Positions 12,164 to 23,554 of a stretch of DNA of 64,000 nucleotides are shown piece by piece. A program made the position numbers and the translations under genes. The notes beneath the pieces are model-generated. The model was not told the origin of the DNA, made no database searches, and was given only the letters and a program-made list of their open reading frames with translations. Numbering within the stretch: the first letter of the stretch is position 1; every line of letters begins with the position of its first letter. This stretch comes from Berberis thunbergii (lineage: Eukaryota > Streptophyta > Magnoliopsida > Ranunculales > Berberidaceae). Location of the stretch: the NCBI GenBank assembly GCA_003290165.1, contig QNQO01002055.1, forward strand, positions 1-64,000. The letters run 5' to 3'.

Positions 12164-13233
12164 CAAGCCCAATGTCATTACACCAAAGCCTAATCACACC
12201 AAAATCCATCCACTCTTCAATTTCATTCAAGTATATCATGCTTTCAGAAAATCCAATACGTAATTCATTCACAAAGAACCAACACAATCATCGAAATATC
12301 TGAAAACCCCGAAATTCGGATGGATTCAATTATACACAATCGATGGTATAATGTAAAAATTAAATTCAGGATTTCAAATAATTATTTCTCAAAATAAACA
12401 TTATATTTACACTCACCTGAGCGGAATGGGTTTTCAAAACCCAAATCCTACAGGTCGAAGCTCCCAACTCGCAAAACAGCGAATGCAGGACCACAAAATT
12501 TTTTAAAACTGCAAGGCAGACTCAAAGGTGAGCATACTAGCCAAAAACTGAAAATAATAAATAAGTTACCATCGGCGTGTGACTGAAAGAAAACTTACAT
12601 GCAAACAAAATCTGGCAAACTCCGCGACGAAACCCAAAGTTTGGCGAAAACTCGCCGAAACCCTCCCTACTCCGGTCCGATCGCTTCCAAACTGCACAAC
12701 AGGACGAAAATAGGTCTAAGAACACTCGGAGTCACGAATGTGCGGCTCACCCACGCACCCAAAGTCCAGATTCATGCCGAAGAACCTTCCTAACGGACAT
12801 GCACCCTGATTTTTTGAAAAAACCGACCAACACCGAAATCACCCTTGCATGTGGGGTCTAAGGGCTCCAAATGACGCCACAAAGGCCCCTCAACGGCTGA
12901 TCGGAGCTACGAAATCCGATCGAACAACCCACCACGTCAAACCCAAATATGAAAACTGAATTTTTTTTTTTTTTTTTTTTTTTTGCAAAAAACCAAAAGA
13001 GAAACGCAGAGGGGAAGAAATGAAGAACAAGGAAGAGATTTCGCGAAGGAATAACTCGAACGAAATCGAACTCTGCAAGGGAAATGCGCTCTCTGTGAAG
13101 AAAGAAAGAAAAAGGGGAGTGGTTGTCTCTTAAAGGGTGGGTGGCTATGTGCCCCCACCGTATTAACTAAGTACACCCCTCTCCAAGCAAAATTAAAAAA
13201 AAAAAAAAAAAAAAAACAGATATTACAATATTG

Positions 13234-14331
13234 GTTCTCAACCAATCGTCCCCTGAATCACCCTTGGGAGTCAATAAACTCTTACGAACGACTAGAGTCT
13301 CATGGTCATCTCCATACAACACATATCCATCTCCATCATCGTCATACACAGGCTCTCCAAGCTCCTCAGTTTCATCTACCACGTCTTCCTCAATCAGAAG
13401 ATTGTTGCCCTTCTAAATAGCAGGCTTCCTGCACTCAGTCACTCTATGTCCCTATTCACCACATCTGAAACATCTAATAGTAGAATTACTCGGCGGTGGC
13501 TGTTGGGTGGGACAGGATTCTTGAGGGCGAACTGGCCTACTGCTTTGATCACTTCTGATCATAGGCCTCATGTTCTACTGTTTTTCTACAGCAAGTGCAT
13601 GCTAATAGGCTTCAGAAACGGTCCACAGTGAGTGAAGGCTGAGGACATCCTGCAGGGGTTGTCGTAATCCCCCCCAAATATCGTGCCACCATATGCTCTT
13701 TCGTCTCAGATAAGTCATTACGGGCTATCAATTGATAGAAATCCTCCGAGTAATCATCAACTGATCTCGTGCCTTGCCTCAACGAATGAAGTCTCTAAAA
13801 AAAAGTTTGAGTATAGCCGAAAGGAAGGAAGTGACCATTCATCTTCTTTTTCATCTTTTCCCAATCAGTAATTTTGGTCTTGCCCTGCCTGTCGCGTGAT
13901 CGCCTCAACTGCTCCCACCACGCAGATACTCTGCTCTTGAGTTTGATGGCGACCAATTTCACTTTGACATGATCTGGAACTTCCTTACACTCAAAAATAC
14001 ACTCTACTTCATTCAACCAATCCACGAATTCTTCGGCCTGTAACGTACCAGAAAACTCGGGTAGATCCACTTTGAAACTGAGATTTCCATGACGATCCTC
14101 CCGACCACGACGCTCCCAGAATCGAGCACGATTGTGATACGGGTTTTCGAAACTGAAATTAGAATCATGATCTTCCATCTCACAATTACCGAAATCATGC
14201 GTCGTTAGACGCTGGGTTAACTCTGCAACTTGCATCTGTAAATCCTCAATCATCACATCCTGAACGTTAGGATCACGGTTTGGGGCTTCCTCGTTCATAA
14301 CCTGTCCGCGACGACCACGACCACCAGCCAT
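13234..14331 (-). pseudogene. gag of the outer Ty3-type element, broken
   Basis: The minus strand opens at ATG 14331 with a basic start (MAGGRGRRG). It continues through a capsid-like region (LPEFSGTLQAEEFVDWLNEV, then WWEQL) to a stop near 13795. Beyond the stop the homologous frame continues (LHSLRQGTRSVDDYSEDFYQ). A zinc knuckle follows near 13455 (CFRC, a TAG, then GHRVTEC). An acidic linker runs into the protease start DWLRTNI at 13234. The reading resumes at 3830 beyond the solo LTR. Multiple stops and frameshifts mark it as inactive. Confidence 0.85.
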
Positions 14332-14368
14332 AGAAACTGATGAAATCTCACCCCAAGAAGATGTTGAT

Positions 14369-14380
14369 GCTCTGATACCA
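14369..14380 (-). other. Primer binding site of the outer element
   Basis: The complement reads TGGTATCAGAGC, two bases inside the LTR at 14383. This confirms that the element points in the minus direction. Confidence 0.9.
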
Positions 14381-14382
14381 AC

Positions 14383-14775
14383 TGACGCCGAGCAAAATAG
14401 TGATTATCATGCAGGCTACTTGTAACAGACAATTCACAGAGAAGAACAAAAAAAGAATACCCAAAACACAGATAAATACTCTAATGTTCAATTAAAATTA
14501 TCAAATCAAAAGTCTCTCTGCAATATTGAGGAATAGTTTTATTTATAGTGCTCAAATAACTTGAATAATAAGCAGCATATTCGTAAAAGAAAAATTATAA
14601 TCAAATACTAAATAATAAGCAGTCTATTCCTAAAAGAAAAAGTAATGCCTGATCTTAAAAGGAAACTAAAAAGACTTCTAATTAAATTGAAAGATTACGA
14701 ATAAGTTATTTAGTAAAGAGCAAATTAGGACCCCTAAAAATCCAAATTAGGAACTCTAGAAACCCTCCTGCATCA
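14383..14775 (-). repeat. 5' LTR of the outer Ty3-type element
   Basis: It is homologous to 2509-2886 and has a TG/CA boundary on the minus strand. The extra length is mainly a duplicated phrase near 14725-14760. Confidence 0.85.
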
Positions 14776-14866
14776 GAAGATTAGCTGATTTGAGTTTCTC
14801 TGCTTTGAAAGTTAAATATGGAAATGATAACTTGTTAGAATACTCAGTAATGGTGGTGAGGTTGAT
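14776..14866 (+). pseudogene. 3' flank fragment of gene F
   Basis: It aligns with 34332-34425 downstream of intact gene F. It continues the fragment that ends at 2508 on the other side of the outer element. About 20 bp later the P450 B exon-1 remnant begins. Confidence 0.75.
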
Positions 14867-14883
14867 CGAAAAGAGTACATCGA

Positions 14884-15718
14884 GGACAAGTGGTGATGGC
14901 TATGCTGAAGGAAGGAATGTAACGAAAATGAGGACATAAAATGAAAGTTTGTTGTCTCTGTAGAGGGAAAAACCCAAATATTACACTGACATGCTAATCA
15001 AAGGCCTTGTATCAGTAAGTAAAAATTTAGTATGATTGTATTGATTTTCAGACAAAGTTCAGTAGTTATCATAATTAATTGTGGTGTTGTTTAGATGATG
15101 TTCACAGCGGGCACAGATACATATGCATCAACAATGGAATGGGCGATGGCACTTTTGCTCAATTATCCAGATGTACTAAAGAAGGCAAGAAACGAAAATG
15201 ACTCCAATGTGCCACACGACCGCTTGCTTGAAGACTCTGACCTTTCCAAGCTTCCTTATCTCCATTGTATCATCAATGAAACATTACGATTGCACCCAGT
15301 AGCTCTACTTCTAGTACCTCATGTTGCATCTGAAGATTGTGTGGTGGGTGGATACAAAGTCCGGCATGGAACAATGTTAATGGTGAATGCGTGGGCCATC
15401 CACAGAGACTCCAAGGTGTGGGTGGAGCCTACTAGCTTCAAGCCTGAGAGATTTCTTGTTGAAGGAGAAAAGGAGGGGTTCAAGTTTATCCCATTTGGGG
15501 TTGGAAGGAGACGGTGCCCTGGAGCAGTTTTGGCAATGAGGATTGTGGCATTGGCGTTAGGTACACTCATTCAGTGCTTTGAATGGGAAAGAATGGGGAA
15601 ATATTTGGTGGACATGATTGAAGGTGGAGGGTCTGGAACTACTATGCTTAAAGTCGAGCCTCTGGAGACCATTTGTAGGTCGCGGGATGTCATGTTGAAC
15701 CTTCTTTCCCAGCTTTGA
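14884..15718 (+). pseudogene. CYP81-type P450 pseudogene B
   Basis: Only the last 40 or so codons of exon 1 survive (14884-15014; GDGYAEG to MLIKGLVS). They contain two stops where copy C has Leu and Gln codons. A GTAAGT donor and an 80-bp intron follow. Exon 2 (15095-15718) is complete and open for 207 codons: I-helix AGTDTYAS, ETLR, PERF, heme loop [10 protein letters not shown] and the C-terminal NLLSQL. Without the membrane anchor and most of the N-terminal domain it cannot make a normal P450. The break lies at the junction with the gene F fragment, so loss of exon 1 came from duplication or deletion, not from a transposon. Confidence 0.9.
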
Positions 15719-16429
15719 TAGAAGCATTATATGTTGAAGATGGTCTTATGGATATTTTATACTTCTAGTTCTTGATGTGTGTTGTATGTGATATCATTAT
15801 ATGTACTTTTGTAATCAGCATATTTGGTGAATCTAATTATCTCTTATTATTAAATAAAAATCTAACTATCTCGGGTTCAAGTTAGTTGTGTTGTGTACCT
15901 CTGTTTTAAGCTAATTTTAGTGACTACTAGATCAAAGGGAAGTTGATTGCAGATGGATATACTCTGTAAGTTTCCTCTTGTTGCTGCGGGAGCTATCACA
16001 CAGAAGTGTAACATTCTTTGTTAAGGTCAAGTGAGACACGCTTCTAAACCATCATTCTGAGATAATAATCGAATGTGACAAACACAACAAAACTGAATAA
16101 GCTCACCAGTTTTTCTGACTCTTATTATAGGGGATTATGAACACAGTTAGAAGATGAAGAAAAACCTACAGAAAAGGAAACTTGTCAAATTCAGAAGACA
16201 AAAAGTTGCAGGTCCTCTTACATTCTACAGGTTTCATATAGAAATCCCTAACCTTGTATGTGGCTACGCCGTTGGTCGCAGGGTCGACAAATCATCAAAA
16301 TAAAAAAAATAAAAATTAAAAGTCAATGACCCCATGTAAATTCTATTGGAACGGAGTTGGCTTTAATAATCGCACATCAACTCAAATAAAGTTGTCAATC
16401 TAAAAATATAAAGAATTTTCCACTCTCCC
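15719..16429. other. Intergenic flank between P450 B and C
   Basis: The first 450 bp match the flank of copy A. From about 16180 no gene or recognised element is seen. Confidence 0.6.
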
Positions 16430-16680
16430 GAGAAAAACCCACACCACCAAATCCCATAAATTGATGTAACACCTCATCTTTTTAAGAAAACCCCACACCA
16501 AACTTGTTGAAAAACAGGAACACCTTATGTCTCTGAGAAAACCCCACAACACCGAATTCCATGAAGTGATGTAACACCTTTATCTTTTGGAGAAAACCCC
16601 ACACCAAACTTGTTGAAAAACAGTAACACCACCGAATCCCATGAAGTGGAGGCTTCATCAACTTGTTGAAAAAACACCTT
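16430..16680 (+). repeat. Imperfect tandem repeat upstream of P450 C
   Basis: Units of about 100 bp recur two to three times. They are built from the phrases AAAACCCCACACCA, ACTTGTTGAAAAACAG, AACACCTTTATCTTT and CCCATGAAGTG. The array ends about 20 bp before the likely TATA box of copy C, so it lies in its promoter. It is not found upstream of copy E. Confidence 0.7.
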
Positions 16681-16703
16681 TATCTTGTCTCAAATGTGCA
16701 TGC

Positions 16704-16711
16704 ATATATAG
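16704..16711 (+). promoter_or_regulatory. Likely TATA box of P450 C
   Basis: ATATATAG lies about 95 bp before the start codon at 16803. The following CTAATCNAGNTTCTTCTCC is shared with copy E (27108 onward), where the TATA position is degenerate. Confidence 0.5.
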
Positions 16712-16802
16712 CATCTAATCCAGTTCTTCTCCCATCATTTACACTCCATAAAAACACAGTTATCCACATCTCTTCTTCAACCTCAACCTCAACCTCCCCA
16801 TC

Positions 16803-18418
16803 ATGAATGATTTCACCTTCTACCTTTGTTGCTTCTTTTCATTCCTCTTATCCTCTACAAACTCCTCTCTCAACTAGCAAACCATAAACAACCTCCAAGT
16901 CCATTTGCCCTTCCAATTATAGGCCACCTTCACCTCATCAAAGGACATGCACACAAAACTCTACTGTCTCTCTCCCACCAATATGGTCCTGTCTTCCTCC
17001 TTCGTTTTGGTTACCAAAATGTCCTTGTCGTCTCATCTTCAGCTGCGGTGGAAGAATGCTTTACAACAAATGATATTGTCTTCGCAAACCGTCCTCACTG
17101 TCTAGCTGGTCATCTCCTTGGTTTGGAATATACTACTATCAACTGGGCACCTTATGGACAACACTGGAGAAATCTCCGTCGTGTTACAACTACGGAGATA
17201 TTTTCTTCAAACCGTGTCCTAATGTCTTCAGGTGTTCGTCAAGAAGAAATAAAGTGTATGATCAAACAGTTATATGTTAGGAGAAATTCAGTCACGAATT
17301 TCAACTCAGTTTTCTTCGAACTGATGTTTAATGTTATGAACCAGATGGCTGTAGGGGAGCAAATTTTGAGAGAAGAGATGAAGGTTGGGGAGAAAGAAAA
17401 ACTAAAGAAAGAGTTGAGGACAGTGTTTCTTGCAACTATGGCAATGAACTTGGTTGATTTCTTTCCGGTTTTGAAGTGGTTCAGGTTTCTTGGATTGGAA
17501 AAGAAGGTGGTGGAGTTGCAGAGAAGTAGGGATGAGTACTTGAAAGAATATATAGCAAAAGGGAAGAGCAGTGATGGTTATGCTGAAGGAAGAGATGAAA
17601 AGAAAACGAGGACATTAAGGGACAGTTTGTTGTCTCTACAGAAGGCAATTCCCGAATACTATACCGACGTGCTGATCAAAAGCCTCATAACGGTAAGAAA
17701 AAAGTTTAGTATGTGTGGCAAATTTATCCAAGCTGACTGTATTGATTTATAATGGAGTTCAATGGTTAATCATCTCCAATTTTGTGTTGTTTAGATGATG
17801 TTTGTGGCGGGAACAGACACATCTGCATCAACAATGGAATGGGCAATGGCACTTTTGCTAAATCATCCGAATGTTCTTAAGAAGGCAAGAGAGGAGATTG
17901 ACTCCAATGTGCCACATGACCGCTTGCTCAAACACTCTGACCTTTCCAAGCTTCCCTATCTCCATTTTATCATCAATGAAACATTCCGGTTGCACCCAGT
18001 AGCTCCACTTCTAGTACCCCATGCTGCATCAGAAGATTGCGTTGTGGGTGGATACAAAGTCAAACGCGGAACAATGTTGATGGTTAATGCATGGGCTATT
18101 CATAGAGACCCCAAGTTGTGGGTTGAGCCTGATAGGTTCAAGCCTGAGAGGTTTCTTGTTGAAGGAGAAAAGGAGGGGTTTAAGTTTATACCATTTGGGG
18201 CTGGAAGAAGGAGGTGCCCTGGAGCACTTTTGGCGATAAGGATGATGGCATTGGCATTGGGTACACTCATTCAGTGCTTTGAATGGGAAAGAATGGGGAA
18301 AGACTTGGTAGACATGACTGAAAGAGGAGGGTCAGGATCTACAATGTCCAAAGCTGACCCTTTGGAGGCTATTTGTAGGCCACGGGAAGTCATGTTGAAT
18401 CTTCTTTCCCAGCTTTGA
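16803..18418 (+). CDS. CYP81-type cytochrome P450 copy C, with one frameshift near the start
   Basis: This is a full-length CYP81-family P450 in two exons. Exon 1 is 16803-17692, the phase-0 GT-AG intron is 17693-17794, and exon 2 is 17795-18418. The start ATG at 16803 is chosen by alignment with copies D and E. It opens a hydrophobic ER anchor, but one base is missing at about 16849 compared with copies D and E, so the rest is read in another frame with no ATG of its own. Downstream everything expected is intact: the proline hinge, AGTDTSAS of helix I, ETFR, PERF and heme loop FGAGRRRCPG. Corrected length would be about 504 residues. It is either a very recent pseudogene or an assembly error. 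CYP81 enzymes hydroxylate phenolics, isoflavones, lignans or indoles; the substrate cannot be told here. Confidence 0.8.
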
Positions 18419-18591
18419 TAGTAAGGAGAAGCATTAGATGTTGTTGATGGTTGTTTAGCGATGTTTTTATCCTTCTTCATGTGTTGTATGTAATTTGTGC
18501 TATAGAAATTAGCATATTTGGCGAATGTTAAGTATCAGGGTCTCAAGTAATTGTTCTCCGTCGAGTGTGTTTCAGTGATTGTTGCCTTTCA

Positions 18592-18877
18592 GGGCTATCA
18601 ATATCATAAACAAACCACAAAGAAACTACAGAAAATATAATGAAACATTTCCAGATAAAACAGTTGCAGATTTCCTTCAGTTTATCCACAGATAATTTAT
18701 CCCCAGAATACTGCAAACACAGAACAGAACAGAACATGCCAAATACTCTTCAGGGGACAAAGAAATGAGTAGTGCTAGGGGGACTATACCATCCCCAGTC
18801 AGAGACCCTCCTCTAACACAACCCTGGATGACGCGTTGAGTACACAGAGTTGTGGCAATAGACATCTGGATGCTTTC
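18592..18877 (-). pseudogene. Unidentified coding-like fragment, copy 2
   Basis: It repeats 2040-2328 with few changes, on the same strand and at the same distance class downstream of a P450. The homology ends at GCTTTCA, the same breakpoint as in copy 1. After it (18880-19150) no feature is recognised. Confidence 0.4.
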
Positions 18878-19437
18878 AATTAAGTTGAATCTCTAGGTAT
18901 TATAAGATGATGATCCCGTTAGCAAAATTCTAAAGAAAAGACCTTCCCCAGAGTCCTTTCACTTCGGGTTAATTTTCCTGCTGGAAGCCCAGATCACATT
19001 TTAGAAACCTTCCAAGTACCAAGATTCAAGATACCAGTCAACCAGACATTAGCTACAAACAACTCGTCCTGTCTCAAATGTGTGAGCAATATTTGCGTTG
19101 ATAGCTTTCTCCAGCAATCACAGTATTCATAAGAGAGATTAAATCCAGCTCCAATCTCACACCCTCTTCAATCCATCATAGATTGTTTCATCTACTACCT
19201 TGGCTGCTTCATTTCATTCAGTCTTGTCTTCTACAAAGTCCTCCATCAACTAACACAACGAGATCAGCCACCAAGTCCTTTTGCTCTCCCGATCCTAGGC
19301 CACCTTCACCTCCTCAAAAGCCGCCCACACCAAACTCTATTATCTCTCTCAACTTTGGCTACCGTAATGCTCTCATCATCTCATCTCCATCTGCAGTGGA
19401 AGAATGCTTCACCAAGAATGATATCGTCCTTGCAAAC

Positions 19438-20868
19438 TGTTGGAACATATGGGTTTAAAAAACAAATTTTAAAATTCTGAAAAGAGGAAACGGTTACTCT
19501 GCTTTCGGCTAGTGGTTCCACAAATTCTGGATTAAATCACTCCCTGTTTTCTGCCGAGATTCCTGCTCCATGTCTTCATATTCGGCTCCGCGAATCCTGT
19601 TGTCGAATATATGCGTTTCTAATCTTTTTATATCTTCTCTAATCAGAGCTTTAAAGAAATAAAGAAATAGAGCAGAGAAAATATTTTAAAAAGTTAATCT
19701 CTTGTTAGAGCTGAATGCATGAAGAACAACAAAAAAACAGAGTTGTTCTAGTCTTCACAGAGTCTTCTTCTTCCAGTTTTTTGAACCTGCAAAACAGTAA
19801 AATCAGAGTGATTGTTTCTTTGAAACGAAAAAGAGAGAGAGAGCAATGAAGCTCACTTCTTCTTCTCTAGTTCTCGAATCAGAGATGAAGATAACAGTTC
19901 ATCTATTGAAGCTTAAACTGTGTTCATTAGTAGCTAGAGAGCAATGAAGAACAGAGCTTCTTCTATCAGTCACTTCTTCCTGTTCTTGAAACGAAAAAAC
20001 AGAGATAGAACAGAGCTTCTTCTACTGTCCAGTCTTCCTGATTTTCGTTGCCAAAATGAACAACGAAAAAACAGAGCTTCCTCTTGCTTCCTCTAAATCA
20101 GTTCTTGCTGGGAGAGAGATCAGTTTTTATACAGAGACAGTTCTTGTTTCTTCTTCTGAACAGCAATCAAAAACAGAGTTTTGAACAGAGTGATTTTACT
20201 CGAACTAGACTTGCTTCTTCCAGTTTTGTCAAACTGAATTCTTGAGCTTATTCGAGATCAGAAACAGTGCTTATGCAAATCAGAAACTGTTCATGCGTTT
20301 TTGCAAAACAGTAGTGCATTCAGAACGTGTTTTGAAAACAGCGTTTCTGTTTTTGTCGATTTTTGATTCCGAGCAAATAATGAGAAAGAGGGTGAATAGT
20401 ATACCGTTCATTTATTGTGCACATTTGAACGAGACAGAGAAAATTCTGGGCTGTTTTATCCTGGGGACGGCGGGGCTATGAAACTGCTAGCACAATCTTG
20501 GGCAGAGCCGCGAAACGTCTTAAAGAGAGCGACCTAGTCCGCGACTCAACCCAAGAAATATTGATCCTAACTATTTATTGGATTTCTTTACAGCATTGAA
20601 TCTTATACAGAAGTTACGACAAACAGGTATGTGAATTATGAATTTAATTCATAGATTTTATTTGTTTGTCAAATAATATTTGATTACATGAGCATGCTTA
20701 TGAGTATTTGCTATTGATAGTATGCTTAATGTTTGGATGGATATTATGCTTAATATTTGCATATTGAAATTGACTTGAGTAGAACATCCTATACATTAGT
20801 TTAGCAAACTACTTAGAAATGTCTTATTGTGACATAATATGTGCTGATCCATGTAAAGTGCTCCAACA
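19438..20868 (+). repeat. 5' LTR of the young Copia element
   Basis: It is 1431 bp long and has the terminal inverted heptamer TGTTGGA/TCCAACA. The 79-codon open frame inside it (20242-20481) is repeated in the other LTR and is not a gene. Confidence 0.95.
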
Positions 20869-22419
20869 ATTTTAAGACGTTATTTCTTTCTGCCATGATT
20901 ACAAATACTGAATTTGCTAAACAAAGTTTCCATGTATTTGTAATACAAGAATGCACACATGTGATCACACATAAGATTTGAGTTAAGTGTATGTTATTGC
21001 CATGTTGCTTGAATGTGTCTGTTTGTTATGGATCCCATTCGCCTAATTTGATCCAAGGATTGAAATTTAGTTTTGTTTGCACTATGATGCTTTTATGTAT
21101 CATTGGGTAATAGTGTTTTGTTGTGAAATTGGGATGGAAGCAAGTTTCTCCATTTATTTATTTTATAAATTGGTTATGGTAGAAACTATGCAAGGACACA
21201 ATCCATGGTAATATTTGAAAAGTTTGGAAAGGGATTATATTTAAAGATCCACATGACTTAGAGATTTACAACTACGTTTGCAATATCAGATATCTTTATC
21301 TATAATGGTGGATTTCCATGTTGTGTATTTTCTTAAAGATATTTTATGGTTACATGACAACCATATTGAAATCATATTAATTATGATTAACGTAGTTAGA
21401 GATTGACATACATATACACATGATGACATGTAAAATGTAGTCTATACTCTAAACCTTGGATGATTCAGTCTATTTTGGTGAGAACAATAATTGATCTATT
21501 GTGCAATAAGAATGCCTCTAATTATCAATACTATTGATGGAAAGAAAAACCATGTGTTTTATAGTTGATGATTGATGTTAAGCTGAAATAAGGAGGCTAT
21601 AAGGAATCATTTATATACAGATTGACTTGTAGATTTTGTTCTTGATGTCAATACATAAATGATTTTGCTAAGACCATAAGTTGGTCAGTCTTCCACATGA
21701 GGACTTGTATTCTTATGGAAAGGATAAGTTCTCATGATGATGATGTTGATGACAATATAGATCAATTGAAGCTATGCTTGATTTTGTTGCGAAACTTTGT
21801 TATCTAAGTCGGCAACTAAATTCCCAGAGGCTGAAAAAAAAAATAGCTTGATGTTTACATCAATGTTTGAAAAATTCAGAAGCTGAATTTAAGATACGTG
21901 TTCTAATGAAATTCTTAGTTGATCCTTGAACTTAAAAAATAATTGAGAATAGCGAGATGAATAGAATGGATATTTTATTCGATATTCTCATTTTATGGGT
22001 CCTTAAGAGTTGAATGCATGGTCATCTCAGATAGCAAGAAGACCGTCATTTAATATGCATTCAAAAAGGTAGCTAAACCTGATTTTGACAATAGATAGAA
22101 GGACCGAAGTTCAAAAGTCCCTTAATGGGAAGCTTACGTATATTTTTATACATGCTAAGAATAATTTTGTGGATTCTGATTCTTTGTGAAAAGATTTTTT
22201 GTGTCTCTCAAGGAATTTTTCATGAAAAGATAAATTGCATTTATAGTGGGGGTTATTTCGAGGAATAGTGGGGGTATATCCTCAAATAACGTGCCTATGA
22301 TAAGAATGCATGAAACCGATAAAGTCATAGAATCTGAGCCTAGGAGAAGTAAACGTAAATGAACTTCTTGGCCCCGATTACTATGTATTTTCAGTAAAGA
22401 AGGGTTTCCTTAGATTTCA

Positions 22420-22985
22420 AGGAGCCTTAATAGATGCAATTGAAAAGGTCATGAGGTACCTTAAGAGGTCTACGAACCTCGGATTACAGAAGTTTTCCGC
22501 TGTCCTTGAAGGATATAGCGATGCTGATTGGAACATCCTTTCAGATGACTCCAAAGCCACCAGTGGCTATTTTTCAATATAGCTGGTGAAGCTGTTTCTT
22601 AGAAATCAAAGAAACAGACCATTTTGGCACAGTCCATGATGGAGTCAGAGATTTGAGCATTAGCTACGGCTAGTGAAGAAGCAGGTTGGTTGAGAACCCT
22701 GCTAGCAGAGATCCCTGTATGAGAAAGATTGATTCCAGTTGTCTTGATCCAGTGCGATAGTACCGCGGCTATTGCAAGAAAAATACAGAACCGTTATGAC
22801 AACGGCAAGAAACGACAAATACGTCGTAAGCACAGTACGGTTAGAGAATTCTATCTACTGGTGCTGTGAGATCGGATCAAGTACGAACTGATGCGAATTC
22901 GGCTAATACTTTGACGAAAGGATTAGCTAGAGAGAAGGTTTTCAAAAACCTCGAAAGGAATGGGACTAACGCCCTTAGATGAATG
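22420..22985 (+). pseudogene. Copia RNase H remnant
   Basis: Broken frames match the RNase H end of a Copia polyprotein. The blocks are VMRYLKRSTNLGLQ, VLEGYSDADW, SDDSKATSGYF, SWKSKKQTILAQS, ALATASEEAGWLR, CDSTAAI and HSTVREF, then the tail LTKGLAREKVF. In-frame stops are present (for example at ESEI and after LAEIPV). This is the only recognisable coding relic between the LTRs. The sequence from 20869 to about 22400 shows no gene I can name. Confidence 0.85.
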
Positions 22986-23554
22986 AGTCATTCATGATGG
23001 TAACCCGACCTATAGACTGGAGATCCCAAGAAATAGGTTCAATGGGTAATAACAAGTCGTGAATGATATGAGGTGAATCATGCTGACAAAATAACTATCT
23101 CATTCCTAGATTAAAGCATGAATTCCTGAAGCGATAGTAGGATGAGTTAAAACTCTTAATGAAGTCTATACTCTATGTGGAGTGGAGTACCTAGCTACAG
23201 GAGTACTCTTGATAGACTCACCTAAGTGATTGTGGAAGTTTGGCCGCTTCCTATGGAATTTGTGGGCAAAATTCCTAGAGCCTTCACTTACTGGGATATA
23301 CGTGCATGGCCGTAAAGCACGGGCTTTTTAGACTTCACCCAGGAAAAGGTTGTGCGTGTCATGTCTGTTAGAGATAGAGTTCAAAACTACGAGTTACTCT
23401 AGTATATTCTAAAGCATGAACACTACGCAAGAGTTCAAGTCGAAAGACACTTTTGTTTATGCACAATCTTATATGTTACAGATTGCTCGATGATAATTGT
23501 TTTTTCAATCCAAGTGAAGGATTGTAAAATTGTTTTAAAAATCCAAGTGGGGAT

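Larger units (their letters stand above)
3831..13228 (+). mobile_element. Solo LTR (about 2.4 kb) of a large Ty3/gypsy-type element, itself interrupted
   Basis: The block begins TGTCACGCCCCG at 3831 and ends GATATTACA at 13228. It is flanked by the 5-bp duplication ATATT (3826-3830 and 13229-13233). It splits the outer element's reading frame between TNI and FHTTC. Removing the nested chromovirus (5195-12163) leaves about 2.4 kb with no retroviral-type coding sequence and no second LTR. A single long LTR left by unequal recombination fits best. The start is typical of long LTRs of Tekay/Del-like chromoviruses (family knowledge, not proven here). Long T and A homopolymers occur at about 12961-12984 and 13196-13217. 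Confidence 0.7.
2509..14775 (-). mobile_element. Small Ty3/gypsy-type element with a captured OGDH fragment (outer shell of a nest)
   Basis: Two LTRs of 378 and 393 bp (2509-2886 and 14383-14775) face the minus direction. The primer site TGGTATCAGAGC follows the 5' LTR at 14369-14380. The flanks read GAATA (2504-2508) and GAAGA (14776-14780), a 5-bp target duplication with one change; the intact gene F locus reads GAAGA. Without the nested insertions the element is only about 2.9 kb. It holds a gag-like frame and the start of protease. A 2-oxoglutarate dehydrogenase segment then stands where RT, RNase H and integrase should be. It is therefore non-autonomous. It is split at 3830/13229 by a solo LTR. 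Confidence 0.85.

Noticed and set aside
12890..13382. Several overlapping open frames around 12890-13245
   Set aside because: They run through T and A homopolymers of the solo LTR (Phe and Lys runs) and have no domain. The end of the block near 13234-13382 belongs to the outer element's gag.
20242..20481. 79-codon open frame, repeated identically at 24359-24598
   Set aside because: It lies inside both LTRs of the Copia element. Its identity reflects LTR duplication, and no domain or codon signature supports a gene.
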